From: Paraphaeosphaeria minitans
Lineage: Eukaryota > Ascomycota > Dothideomycetes > Pleosporales > Didymosphaeriaceae
Reading direction: 5' to 3'
NCBI GenBank assembly: GCA_015832175.1
Contig: WJXW01000010.1
Location: forward strand, 744,001-808,000
DNA: 64,000 nucleotides
The notes under the pieces were generated by a model that did no database searches, was not told the origin of the DNA, and was given only the letters and a program-made list of their open reading frames with translations. The translations under genes were made by a program, and so were the position numbers. Shown here in pieces: positions 54,736 to 64,000 of this stretch; position 1 is the stretch's first letter, and each line of letters opens with the position of its first letter.

Positions 54736-56886
54736 ATGCGCACCACTGCGGTAATCGCCCTCCTCACGAGCGCCGCCATGGCTGCTCCAGAGCACACTTT
54801 CACGGGCAGACCCATTGTCGAAGATCCTGCTTACGACGGCATCGTCTACGCTCCGCCCGTGACCGTGACCGTCACACAAACCGAGACAACAACCCAGTAC
54901 GACACCATCGCCTCGTACGAAACCACTGCCACCTCCTGGAAGCTCGCGCCTCCCGTCACTGTTACTGTCACAGAGCGCGTTGCTGAGCTGTACGACCAGT
55001 CTTACGACGACTACGAGCTCGGTGATTTGATCGTCGCACCGACTGTCGTCACTGAGACGAAGACGTTTACGCTCGCCGGTCATGGTCTTGGTCATGGCGA
55101 GCGGAAGCCCAGCACCACTGAGCTGGTCAAGAAGTGGCACATCGCACAGGCAACGCCGTACGCAACTACCGTCACGGAGTTCACCTCCACCACGTGGGTC
55201 AACGAGCACATCACAAGCACCATCTGGGTCGACGCAGCCGAGCCGACCGAGGAGCCTTCTAAGGACTCTGCTGAGGATTCCGACGAGGAGTCCGATGAAT
55301 GGACTTCTGACGAGTCCGATGAGTGGTCTTCTGAAGAGTCTTCTGAAGAGTCTGCCGAAGAGTCTGCCGAAGAGTCTGCCGAAGAGTCCGATGAGGAGCA
55401 CCCTGCAGAACCCACCAAGACCAACGAGCTCGAGGACAGCTCCAGCGACCCGGAGGAGCCTGAACCGACGGATTTAAAGACCTACGTCGTCGACCTCCCC
55501 GACGGCGAAGAGCCCAACACCGAGGAGCTGGAGGAGCTGCTCGCGGAAATCTGGAAGGAGGAGCAGGCTGCCGCCGAGAAAGCCGCACAGGAGGCGGCCA
55601 AGAAGGTCTTTGAGAGCGCTGCCGAGGGCGATGAGCCTCACTCTACCGCCAGCTCGTCTAGTTCTCAGGCCCAGGCTCACAAGCCCTCCCGTCCTCACGG
55701 TCCAACACCCACGCTTGCCCCGACCCCCTTCCACAGCTCCACTCCATATAGCTCGCCAAAACCATCCACCTTCGCAACCGAGACCTCGCCTCAGACCGCT
55801 CCAACACCCCAGCCTTCCATCTCAGCGAGCAAGTGGAAGGGCACGCTGTTCAACACGCCCGACGGCACGTGCGGGCCCAAAGGCGGCCAGATCGCATACA
55901 CCTGCAAGGGCAACTCGCAAGGTTCGTGCTGCAGTTCGTACGGTCACTGCGGCAGCGAAGACGCCCACTGTGGTGTGGGCTGCATGTCCGCGTTCGGGAC
56001 GTGCTCTCCGTCGGCGTCGTCTGACAAGACGCAACCGCAGCCGCAATTGCAACACGGCGTTGTGAAGAAGTCAGAGACCCCGGATCAGGTGCACAGCGAG
56101 AGGGTACAGAAGATGGTCGACACGATCCTTGCGGATCTAGCATCACGCAACAAGACTTCACCACACCCCCACGGCGATGTCACGCAGATCCCAGATACCT
56201 TTTTCGACAGGATCTTCCCGACCCCAGATGCCTCCCACAAGGCGATCTCGGAGGAGATCCGTGCATACTTCGAATCGATCAGAAGGGCATCTCACGGCGC
56301 CGTCAAGCCTTCCCCGACCCGACGCGCAGAACATCCCTCGAGCAATCAAGACCTCCTCAACATGATCATCGCGGGCATATCCTCCGTCGCCGAAATGCCA
56401 TCGCATACCCCCAGCTCCAGCGCGGCTCTGACCTCGCAGCCACACGCATCCGCCGCCAAGATCAAGCAGGACTTCATCGAGTTCATGTCCTGGGTTGCCG
56501 TCTCCCAACGAGCGCAGGAGCTGAAGAAGGCGGAGACGAAGAACGGCACGGGGGAGGGGGAGCACAGGAAGATCGGGGAAAAGGTTGGGTGGACTAACGT
56601 GGATCTTCTCAACGCGACTGCGGTTTCTAATGCGACGGCTGCTGCTGCTAACGAGACTGCTGTTGTCAGTGGGAGTGTGGTTAGGGGCACGCCTCTTGCC
56701 GACCTCAAAGTCGGCTTCCCCGCTCGAACGGGCGATGCGGTGAAGCCGAAGACGAGTCTTGATGCTTGGTCGCATGACGACGACGACGAGGAGAATAGCT
56801 CCGACGGTACCTCCGAGGGTAGCTCTGAAGATAGCCCCGAAGATAGCTCTGACGGTACCTCCGACGATAGCTCTGACGATGAGTAG
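54736..56886 (+). CDS. secreted acidic Ser/Thr-rich protein with one CBM18 chitin-binding domain
   Basis: This is a 716-residue single-exon secreted protein. The signal peptide (MRTTAVIALLTSAAMAAPEH) is followed by a Val/Thr-rich part with two PPVTVTVT copies, then a very acidic tract (about residues 180-235) built from repeats such as EESAEESAEESAEESDEE. An Ala/Glu helix-prone segment and a Ser/Pro/Thr linker follow. Residues about 376-422 form a hevein-type CBM18 domain, TCGPKGGQIAYTC then GSCCSSYGHCGSEDAHCGVG and GTC, with all eight cysteines. The C-terminal half has no catalytic domain that I recognise and ends in acidic Ser/Gly repeats (SSDGTSEGSSEDSPEDSS). A wall protein or an effector that masks chitin is possible. 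No GPI signal was seen. Confidence 0.8.
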   Translation: MRTTAVIALLTSAAMAAPEHTFTGRPIVEDPAYDGIVYAPPVTVTVTQTETTTQYDTIASYETTATSWKLAPPVTVTVTERVAELYDQSYDDYELGDLIVAPTVVTETKTFTLAGHGLGHGERKPSTTELVKKWHIAQATPYATTVTEFTSTTWVNEHITSTIWVDAAEPTEEPSKDSAEDSDEESDEWTSDESDEWSSEESSEESAEESAEESAEESDEEHPAEPTKTNELEDSSSDPEEPEPTDLKTYVVDLPDGEEPNTEELEELLAEIWKEEQAAAEKAAQEAAKKVFESAAEGDEPHSTASSSSSQAQAHKPSRPHGPTPTLAPTPFHSSTPYSSPKPSTFATETSPQTAPTPQPSISASKWKGTLFNTPDGTCGPKGGQIAYTCKGNSQGSCCSSYGHCGSEDAHCGVGCMSAFGTCSPSASSDKTQPQPQLQHGVVKKSETPDQVHSERVQKMVDTILADLASRNKTSPHPHGDVTQIPDTFFDRIFPTPDASHKAISEEIRAYFESIRRASHGAVKPSPTRRAEHPSSNQDLLNMIIAGISSVAEMPSHTPSSSAALTSQPHASAAKIKQDFIEFMSWVAVSQRAQELKKAETKNGTGEGEHRKIGEKVGWTNVDLLNATAVSNATAAAANETAVVSGSVVRGTPLADLKVGFPARTGDAVKPKTSLDAWSHDDDDEENSSDGTSEGSSEDSPEDSSDGTSDDSSDDE

Positions 56887-57115
56887 GGCTGCGTTGTGTT
56901 GAGATTTTGTTTGGCTGGGAGATACAGTAACGATTGGGGAGTTGGGGGGTGTATTTGACCTGGCGAAAAAAATTGTATTGGAGCTGCGCCGAAATGTATT
57001 AGACGCCTAGGTAGTCAGAGAGGATTTTGTACTTCACGTCAGAGGCATTTGCGTCTCAGTTGTCCAATAGTCAGTTCCACTGCATCCATTCTATCTCATT
57101 CGTAACAATCCTTCC

Positions 57116-58304
57116 TCACGCCTCTCTCGAATACGCAGGCGGCGCCTCGTCTTCGCCTTCCACATGCGGCATCGTCCTCTGCGGAGGCGGTTGCTCTCCG
57201 CCCACCACCTTCCGGAACGCCTCTTCTCGGCTCCACTGCAGCTCGACTCTCCGCTCGCGCAGCTCACCACTGGCGTAGTTGACATCCGCAAGCAGCGCCT
57301 TCTCCCTCCCCTGCTGCTCCTTCATCAGCTGCGCGCCCTTGCCCAACGCGCGGTCGAGCTGTGCTTCTGCGGCCTGGATGCGCTGGTGCCTGTCCCCTTT
57401 AGCTGTGCCTTCCACCTCAAAAAGGGGAAAGTTAGACTCACATCTCCATGTCGGTAAAGATGTTATCGAAAACAACATCACTCCAGATATTCCCAATCCG
57501 CACATCCACAGCCCCCAAACTCCTCACATCCCGTCCAGGCTCAATCTGGCTGATCTGCTGGCTCAACATGCGCACCTGCTGCATGCAGCTATCCGCCTGC
57601 TCAAGCGCATTCCTCTTGGCCATGCTCGCAAAGGTAGACCCACCCCACAGGTCCATGGTGCTCATATCATGCGCCTGCATGAGCAGCCTCTTAGCATCGA
57701 GCAGGCGGCCGCAAGCCTTCTTCACGAGCTCAAGGACGTGCCGTTCTTTCTCCAGGGTCTGGGCGAGGGACTGCAGCCGGGCGTTTGCGGCGTCGCAGGC
57801 AGCTTCGCGGGCGTCTTCCTCGGGGAATTCCGGGGTCGTGCCTGCGAAGATGGAGTTGTAGAGCGCGTCGAGGGCGTGCTGGTATTCGTCGTGGCGTGCA
57901 GCATCATTCTCGTACGAGGCTTTGGTGACTTCGGCTTCGGCGACTAACTGTCTCACGTACCCCAGCTCATCCTCCGCGCTCTTCTGGGCCTGAATCGCAT
58001 CAAAGTACTCCTTCTCTTCCTTGGCAGCTTTCTCGTTGAACTTATCCGTCCTGCCCGATGCGCGATGCGCGAAGCGCCTGAAGGTGGATTCGTTGTACTT
58101 CCTGTGGTCTTTGAGTTCGAGGGCTGTTTTTTCCTTCAGGTGCGAGGCTTGTTTCTCGGTGGCTTTGAGCTGTCCACGCAGATCTTTGATATATTGGATT
58201 TGCTGGTAGAGCTGGGAGGGCGCGGAGTCAGTCTCGTGGAGACCGGAGAGGAGCTCCGTGTTGCGCGATGCTGCCTGGCGGATCTTCTCATGTGTTGAAG
58301 TCAT
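57116..58304 (-). CDS. conserved fungal coiled-coil protein, unknown function
   Basis: Minus-strand exons are 58304-57442 and 57389-57116 (378 residues). The 52-nt intron (GTGAGT to GGACAG) was placed by requiring an open frame; earlier AGs give stops. The start at 58304 (MTSTHEKIRQAASRNTELLS) is chosen over an upstream Met at 58385 because the intervening codons look like leader sequence. Most of the protein is predicted helical coiled coil (QLKATEKQASHLKEKTALEL, ELVKKACGRLLDAKRLL). A conserved-looking STFRRFAHRASGRTDKFNEK segment, rich in Arg and Phe, lies near residue 80. The C-terminus contains a Pro-rich APPAYSREA. I have seen similar unnamed proteins in ascomycetes, but no function is known to me. 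Confidence 0.75.
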
Positions 58305-58682
58305 TGTGGTGGATGGTGGGTGTCTGTGGGTGTTCAAGTGTGGTGGTGGGGCTGGTGACAGTGCTGCTTGGATTATGTACGTCACAGGGACTTGTGGTTC
58401 TGCTATACAGCGGTCGTTGGAGTATTTGTTCGCATCAATGGCTGGCGTGCTGTGGCGGAGTTGTCCTGCACTGCCTCGTGTGGTGTTGTACCTTTGCGTG
58501 GTGAGCCTGAACCTACGTCAGCCAAGCAGGAGCAGGTTGCGCCCCGCTCCGTTCTTCTGCGCCACCTGTGTAACAACATACATCGTCGATAGATGGTCTT
58601 GCTTCAAAACTGTGTCATTGGTATTGTTTTCTCTCGTATTTGTTCCATGACGCTTCCTTACTATGCACACCACCAAATGTCC
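58305..58682. other. intergenic, no gene seen
   Basis: This lies upstream of the coiled-coil gene and downstream of the NLP gene. No repeat or gene was seen. Confidence 0.5.
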
Positions 58683-59601
58683 TCAGATAAACGCATCCGC
58701 CAGATAATTCTGGAAATTCGAGTCCCTAAAACTGGGCGTCGCATCCCCAAAGTCCGTATTCTCAATCGCTGTCCGCGCCGCCGCAGTCATGCTCTCCCAC
58801 GCAATCACCGGCTGCTCGCCGCCTTTGTCCGTCGTGGAAATGAGCTGGTGGTTCACGGGGAAGTAGCTGATGTAGCCGACCTTGGGGCGCGTGCCTGCAT
58901 TCACTATCAGCCTTCAACTCCCTAGTATCACATTATACAGGTTGAAGTATACAGGTTGAAATATACAAGTTGAAGTCGAGAAGGAAGCGGGTAGAAAATA
59001 GGGAAAAGGTATGGAGTTGAGACGTACCATCCAACGACGGCGGGCTCGGCTTCTGATAGCCTCCATGCGCAGAAATCGCCACCCTCCTCACCGTCGCAGT
59101 CGTCGACGCCGAAGAAAGCCACACGACGATGTTCTCCCAGTCATGCCTATGCCCCAGCCCAGGCCCCGGGCTGTCCTTGGGCATGTACCAGCTGTACATG
59201 ATAGCGAACGCACCGTTGTACGACGCGGCGCGCGCGTAAACCTGCCCTGGCGAGCTGGAGCACCCGCTGTTGGAGCCGCCGGTGGTTTGGAGACCGCCTC
59301 TGCACGCTTGTCAGTATGTTCGGCGTGCATGTGTGGCTGGTTCCGATGAGGGATGAGGGACGAGGGAGGCGCACCCGGTGTTTCCTGCGGCGTCGACCGC
59401 GGGGAACGGCACGCAGCCGTTCAACACCTTGAGCCAGGGCTTGTACTTGAGTATCAGGGCGCCCGTGGTGCCGCCAGGCACCGCCTGCGCGAAGCCAACG
59501 ACGGCATCGTGGGCGATGACAGCGCGGCGGCTCAGGTCAGTAGGCAGCGCGGCCGTAGAGGCGGCGAGCAGGCCGAGGATGAGAGTCTTGGGCGAGATCA
59601 T
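58683..59601 (-). CDS. necrosis- and ethylene-inducing-like protein (NLP, NPP1 domain)
   Basis: This is a secreted protein of the NLP family, found in plant-associated fungi, oomycetes and bacteria; some members are cytolytic to dicot cells and others are not. Minus-strand exons are 59601-59375, 59299-59028 and 58894-58683, in frame throughout (236 residues), with introns of 75 and 133 nt. A signal peptide of about 18 residues ends near the Ala/Leu-Pro after the hydrophobic core. The family's central heptapeptide GHRHDWE is present and unaltered, preceded by the usual Tyr/Met-rich strand, and two cysteines typical of type 1 members are visible in exons 1 and 2. No break is seen, so the gene looks intact. 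The second intron contains a 14-bp tandem repeat. Activity cannot be judged from sequence alone. Confidence 0.88.
58934..58975. repeat. three tandem 14-bp copies inside NLP intron 2
   Basis: Copies at 58934-58947, 58948-58961 and 58962-58975 follow TATACAGGTTGAAG with one change in each of the later two. The repeat lies wholly within the 133-nt second intron and helps explain why that intron is longer than its neighbours. Confidence 0.9.
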
Positions 59602-60303
59602 GGTACGTTCCTGGTGTGGCGACTCGATCAAGAGGCCGTCGCGGTGCTCTTATATGTATGCTCGGGCACACCTGGCGATGGCAGTATATCACATCACATG
59701 AGCGTGTCTGTCCAAGTCTAACCCCAGCAGAGAGTCTGTCCAAAGTCTAACCCTAAAGCTCACAAACCCCCCCGTACGCTGGTTCCTGAGTGCAGGGCCA
59801 GGACACACACATGGCAGCATGCCGCTCTACCAATTGGTCGATCTCCCCCCGAAAGCCCGCGGTGAAGACATGCACTATGCGTCCTCCCGCTCGCCAGGAC
59901 GACGAGGGCGCGGAGCATAACAAAAGCTGCAGGTTCGTTGTCAGGCGGGCCGGAGACGCGTCCCGTTCAGGCGATTGTAGATGGCATCGGCAGGGGGTTT
60001 TGGGCGGTGACTTGGCTGCACCCTGGTCTTAAAGAGCCGAAGCGAAGCCAAGGGCTACCTAGGCGTGCGTTCACCCCGTATGAACATTGGTACACTTGCC
60101 GGAGCGATGCACGACAGTTGGGGAAGGTCGTGGGATGTTTGTTTCATGGAAAGTGTACGATTATAACATGGGACGTAGTGTAGAGAGGTATATGACGTCC
60201 ATCAATGAGATGGGAAGTGGTGCGCAGGGTGGTCGATGGCAGGGAGGCCCCCCCGCGCGCGTCAGGGACGAGCGGCCGAAAGCATCATCAGGTTTCCAAG
60301 TGA
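59602..60303. other. intergenic, no gene seen
   Basis: This is the upstream region of the NLP gene. Two similar words, TCTGTCCAAGTCTAACCC and TCTGTCCAAAGTCTAACCC, lie at about 59708 and 59735, a local direct repeat of about 18 bases. No gene was found. Confidence 0.5.
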
Positions 60304-61157
60304 CTATGTCGAACCTTCTTCGTCGTCGTCAGAGTACGCATCGTGGTCGAACTCTACTTCGACTTCGCCCGTTTCCTTGTATATCCGCTTGAGGTGGTAC
60401 ACCCCATACTTGTATCTCTGCACGCGCATCAGCATCGCCCCGACCTCCACGGCCACCAAGAAACATACCAAATCTTTCTCCACAAACTCCTGGTACGCCT
60501 TCGACTGGCCGATCTCAACTGCGACCTCCCACGGCATGTCGTAGGACTGGAACTCGTACACCATGACATACGAGAACACGTCATCGAGGGCTCGTTGCTG
60601 AACCGTTTGATTTTGCAGATCGGCGGCTGCGTCTAGCTTCCACAGGCGCACCCGCAGAAAATCTGGCGAGCGTTGGATGAAGGGGACGAATTCGCCGCGC
60701 CACCACTCGAAAAACGCGTCGTGCATTTCTGGTGTGGGTTGGAAGCAGCCCATGATGAGACAGCCGACGTCGGCGTAGTCTGGTACGGTCAATACTGCAC
60801 CTGAAGGGTTGAAGTGGCGGGAAATAACGTACCTCCTGCGAAAAACTTTGCTTTGTCTTCGAATTGGCAAGTATGACACTGCGCCTGCAGAACAACGTCC
60901 TTCGGGACATCGCTACTCCAGCTTGCCGGCGATAAACTCTGCTCAGTCGACAGTTGCGCGTCTGCAGACTCCAAAGGGTCGTACAGGGCGAACGACGTCG
61001 CAGTCTGCGCGTTCTCCTCCGGAAACATGTTCTCCCCAGCCTCAAAGTAGAACGCGCGCGTGCCTAAGCGCTTGGTCGCCTCCGGAATCTGCGTGTTCTC
61101 GAGCCATTCCCGGTTCTCTTCGGGCACCTCGCCCCAGACACCCAGAAGTTGACTCAT
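60304..61157 (-). CDS. hypothetical protein, possible dimeric alpha/beta-barrel fold
   Basis: Minus-strand exons are 61157-60833 and 60779-60304 (266 residues), with a 53-nt intron (GTACGT to CCAG). The N-terminus reads MSQLLGVWGEVPEENREWLE and the first half includes GTRAFYFEAGE and TATSFALYDPLESAD, a pattern of strands and helices like an EthD/ABM-type ferredoxin-like barrel repeated twice (second half MGCFQPTPEMHDAFFEWWRG and SYVMVYEFQSYDMPWEVAVE). The last 20 residues are acidic (FDHDAYSDDDEEGS). This resembles other unnamed fungal tandem-barrel proteins, but I cannot assign a function. It has no signal peptide or TM segment. Confidence 0.65.
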
Positions 61158-61520
61158 GTTGGAAAAAAAAAAGAGGAAAACAGGGAGAAAGTGCGTCCGC
61201 GGCGGTCAAGACAGAGCAGACATTGTGGAGCTGTGCCGCAGGGCGGAAGGATCGTACGGCATGTTAGTCGCGTGTCATGAGGACCGCTAAGCCAGCTTAT
61301 GGCCCGTAATATCACTTTCCGTAGCCATAGGGAGACGAAGAGACATGATTTACATTTAGGCCGGCTATTGATGGTGGGGATGAGACATGTCCCGAGGGAG
61401 TGCCGGAGGATCTGAGTCGGAGAATAAACGAAGAATGTAGGGCTATTCTAGTCGACATGGCCCAAGTACGCGTGTAGTTGCCTGCAAGAGGACAAAGTCG
61501 GTGAGAAATTGCTCGGGGCA
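61158..61520. other. intergenic, no gene seen
   Basis: This spacer lies between two minus-strand genes. An A-rich run occurs at 61164-61180. No gene or signal was seen. Confidence 0.5.
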
Positions 61521-62591
61521 TCATCTCTTAGCCCCCTTCAGAAAAATCGGATGTGTCTTAGTCGTGCCCTTCCCGAACCGTCGCCACAACGTGGTGGGCG
61601 CCCCAGGTGGCGGTGGGTCCGATCCCGGCAATATCTCGCGAAGGAGGTCGTTGAGATCCATGCCGCGCTCTTGACATTCGTGCCATTGCTTCGGATAACC
61701 GAGGCTGACCTCCTCGAAGCGCGTGTCGTCTATCCAGTCTGTCCGCCTGACGTGCAGGTGCCCGCTCACCACCACCTTTGCATTGTATGTGTTGTGCCAG
61801 TCTTCCGTCTGCTTGGTGCCGCACCAGATGACGAAGCGCGGTACGAGGGGGATGTTGACCAGGTCTTCGCGCAGCGGCCAGTGGTTTATGATGACGAGAC
61901 GGGTGCCTGGGTTCTGCATGACTGCTTCTGAGAGCTTCGCCTGTGCGCGCTCCACCAAGGCGTTGCACCACTCGATGCGTGAGGCGTAGGGGTCGTTGTG
62001 CAAGAGATGCTCGTCCGTAGCTAAGATGTTCTCTTCGGCGGCCCATTCGAGAGCATCCTCCAGCGCTACATGGTCGGGTCGAAAGCTGTAGTCGTACAAT
62101 GTGAAGATGGGGGCAATGACACACGGCCCGCCATCGCCCTCCCACACAACGAAGTCGTCTTCAGGCGTCAGGACTCCGTACTCGCGCGCTATCTTCACAC
62201 ACTCCATATATTTGTCTTCGCCTCGCTTCCCATTCGACGAGGGCATGGTAAAAAGCTCATGATTTCCAGGCACCCACCAAAGCTGCTTGAAGCACGCCTT
62301 TGCCGCCGAGAAGCACATCCTCAAATGCTCCACCGTCTCGCCCACATCGCCACAGATGATGAGCCCATCGTTCGGTTTCGGCTCCAGCTTCTCCAGCTCC
62401 TCGCGGTTTCCCTTGTACGAAAGATGGAGGTCGCCGATGGCCCAGAGACGCGCTGGCTCGACCGCTGGCTCGGCGGGCGGCCGAGGCCGGGTAGCCTCCG
62501 ACGGTGCGTCGGCGGCGGTTGCGGTTGCGAGCAGGGGATCCATATGAGCAAGGAGTGACGAAAGGGAAGATCTCAGCAATTCATTTTGCAA
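61521..62591 (-). CDS. calcineurin-like metallophosphoesterase
   Basis: This is a single-exon protein of 356 residues from the Met at 62591; the Met at 62543 (MDPLLATATAADAPSEATRP) may be the real start, since the sequence before the catalytic domain is low complexity either way. All metal-binding motifs of the calcineurin-like phosphoesterase fold are present in order: AIGDLHLSYKGN, LIICGDVGETVE, WWVPGNHELFT, LVIINHWPL and VVSGHLHVRRTD. It therefore looks catalytically competent. The closest group I can name is the cytosolic ICC/YaeI-like phosphoesterases. There is no signal peptide. The substrate is unknown. Confidence 0.85.
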   Translation of the reverse strand: MQNELLRSSLSSLLAHMDPLLATATAADAPSEATRPRPPAEPAVEPARLWAIGDLHLSYKGNREELEKLEPKPNDGLIICGDVGETVEHLRMCFSAAKACFKQLWWVPGNHELFTMPSSNGKRGEDKYMECVKIAREYGVLTPEDDFVVWEGDGGPCVIAPIFTLYDYSFRPDHVALEDALEWAAEENILATDEHLLHNDPYASRIEWCNALVERAQAKLSEAVMQNPGTRLVIINHWPLREDLVNIPLVPRFVIWCGTKQTEDWHNTYNAKVVVSGHLHVRRTDWIDDTRFEEVSLGYPKQWHECQERGMDLNDLLREILPGSDPPPPGAPTTLWRRFGKGTTKTHPIFLKGAKR

Positions 62592-62946
62592 CTGAAGTCC
62601 ACCCGCACAAGCTTAGGGTATAATAATGATTAGGAATTGCAATGACGCGCAGGGTGGGATGACGGGGTTCAATGCATCGACGCACAGACCTGTAATCGAT
62701 GTCCCAACCCCTCCTGTTCATTACCACACAGTACCGGTATATCCGCATTACAGCCTGGAGGAGTCGAACTGCAAGGTGCAGTCGCGAGCTTCGGATCTAC
62801 AGGATGGATAAGATTGGCATCTTCACAGAAGTTTTCAGGCGACACCTCCGTCTCACTAGACCATACCAGTTGATTTCACGTTACAAAATGTAGTGGATCA
62901 AAATCTTTTGGACGCTGCAATGCCAGCTCCAAGTCGTGTCACAATT
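62592..62946. other. intergenic, no gene seen
   Basis: This is the upstream region of the phosphoesterase and 3' flank of the DUF1593 gene. No gene or repeat was seen. Confidence 0.5.
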
Positions 62947-64000
62947 CTACGAATGGGCTGCCATTATGTCGCCAATGGCATCCGCACCTTTGCCTCCTCC
63001 CTTCAGATCCTTGTTCGTCGCCTGGATTACCACCCTCCGATACGTCGTCAACGCTGGCGTCCCATTGTCCGTGACCTCCAGTATCAGATGAAGCTGCTGG
63101 CCTTTTGCCAGCGGTTGCCTGCTCATGAGCTCCACAGCGCATTTCTCAGCCGGCGGCAGCGTGACTTCGATCTTTGAGCTGTTCGCATCCAGAGGCTTGA
63201 TTGCGAGCTCGGAGACTTCGGCATCCACCCACCACTGTGTTGCCGTCGGCTCACGGTAGTGCCACCACTTGAACGTCAGCTTGTCGTTCGCATCCGGGTC
63301 GTACGACGCCGACGCATCCAGCGTGATGCTCTCGCCAGCTTCAGCTTCCAGGCGCAGTGGCTCTAGACCAAACTTGCCGTTGACGGCGACCACAGGATGG
63401 TGGTTCACCTTGGTAAAGTCGGCCTCCATCGTCCATTTTATGCGCGCAGCGAAGTCATCCTGGAATGCATCCCGCCATCGCCAGATGCCCGCATGATTGC
63501 TTGTGTGTATCCTTCCATCCAGGCCCTTGACGCGGTCCACGGCATCGCTGAAGTGGTTGCTGTTCAGTCCATCGGCGCTGATGTCGGTTCGAGCAAATCG
63601 CCCACCCCACGAGCCGTAGTCTGGGAACTCGGAACTTCCGAGCCCGTTCTGTATGAGATACAAGAACGTGGGCGTATCCCCTTCAGGGATGAACAAGTAG
63701 TCTGGGTATGCGCTTCCTAGCGGCCCAATCTGAATGTTTTCTTTGATCCAGCTTTTCTCCATCTTGCTGAAATCTGGTCCGCCCTGGTCGAAACCATAGT
63801 ATTTCTCGCCACTAATCCCCGTCCAACCCGCCATGCCGTACTGGTTCCAGCCGTGCACCGAGGCAATGTAAAAGACGTCGGAGAAGTTGTTGCGAATCCA
63901 GGCGCCAGTGTCGTCCTGGTCGGAAATGGCGTAAACCCGCAAGCGGGAGAGCAGCCGAGCCGAGTCTTCGGGGGTGTGCTTCTCGTCGATCTTGAGCAGG
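62947..64000 (-). CDS. DUF1593 (nucleoside-hydrolase-like, 'cellulose-binding') protein, 3' part
   Basis: The minus-strand frame is open from the right window edge to the stop at 62947, so the start is missing. Family features are RLRVYAISDQDDTGAWIRNN, with the acidic DQDDTG typical of the nucleoside-hydrolase-like fold, YGMAGWTGISGEKYYGFDQG, GDTPTFLYLIQNGLG, DYGSWGGRF, and IWRWRDAFQDDFAARIKWTM. A C-terminal immunoglobulin-like domain follows (about PLRLEAEAGESITLDASASY to LILEVTDNGTPALTTYRRVV). DUF1593 proteins are often secreted and labelled cellulose-binding; their reaction is not well established. Secretion fits the GH43 and AA9 genes in this window. Confidence 0.85.
   Translation of the reverse strand, partial: LLKIDEKHTPEDSARLLSRLRVYAISDQDDTGAWIRNNFSDVFYIASVHGWNQYGMAGWTGISGEKYYGFDQGGPDFSKMEKSWIKENIQIGPLGSAYPDYLFIPEGDTPTFLYLIQNGLGSSEFPDYGSWGGRFARTDISADGLNSNHFSDAVDRVKGLDGRIHTSNHAGIWRWRDAFQDDFAARIKWTMEADFTKVNHHPVVAVNGKFGLEPLRLEAEAGESITLDASASYDPDANDKLTFKWWHYREPTATQWWVDAEVSELAIKPLDANSSKIEVTLPPAEKCAVELMSRQPLAKGQQLHLILEVTDNGTPALTTYRRVVIQATNKDLKGGGKGADAIGDIMAAHS

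Overview
The window is nuclear DNA of a filamentous ascomycete (Pezizomycotina). A Dothideomycete-like, plant-associated fungus is my best guess, but I cannot fix the species. The evidence is short GT-AG introns (mostly 44-90 nt, often with CTAAC/CTGAC-type branch sites), a PRP8 gene of about 2370 codons, fungal-only families (MTC1, Zn2Cys6 regulator, vacuolar alkaline phosphatase) and secreted plant-interaction proteins (AA9 LPMO, NLP, CBM18). Genes are single transcription units on both strands; there are no operons, CRISPR arrays or rRNA genes, and no tRNA I could support. Exon coordinates below were derived by reading frames across splice sites, and each joined model has a length divisible by three.

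Layout. 1-5.8 kb: 3' part of a GH43 glycosidase, a multiply broken amidase, and a zinc-type oxidoreductase with one unexplained frameshift. 6.3-9.5 kb: ribosomal protein S19 (with a 5-nt exon) and dihydroxyacid dehydratase ILV3 (with an 8-nt exon). 9.5-11.8 kb: gene-poor, with a broken secreted-protein remnant. 11.8-36.7 kb: housekeeping core: UPF0390 protein, MTC1 (with a 3 x 36 bp repeat upstream), a 1000-residue RGG/proline-rich protein, an AA9 LPMO, PRP8 divergent from RPL34, a LEU3/LeuB-like regulator, a four-TM protein and PHO8-type alkaline phosphatase. 37.6-39.4 kb: two Ser/Thr-rich secreted proteins. 39.9-47.4 kb: methylcrotonyl-CoA carboxylase beta-like subunit, an SDR ending in the peroxisomal signal SKL, an EthD pseudogene, a second SDR and an AtuA (DUF1446) pseudogene. 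47.4-52 kb: sparse, AT-rich, with an orphan 545-residue protein. 52.4-64 kb: malic enzyme, a CBM18 protein, a coiled-coil protein, an NLP, a dimeric-barrel-like protein, a metallophosphoesterase and a DUF1593 protein cut by the window edge.

Themes. Several genes touch branched-chain carbon: ILV3 (synthesis), a LEU3-like regulator, and MCC-beta (leucine/isoprenoid breakdown). The most interesting region is 39.9-47.4 kb. Its combination of a carboxylase beta subunit, SDRs and an AtuA relic resembles the bacterial acyclic-terpene-utilisation (atu) gene set, here apparently decaying. Pseudogenes in the window carry TAG/TAA stops that could each come from a C-to-T change at CA, which would fit repeat-induced point mutation or simple decay.
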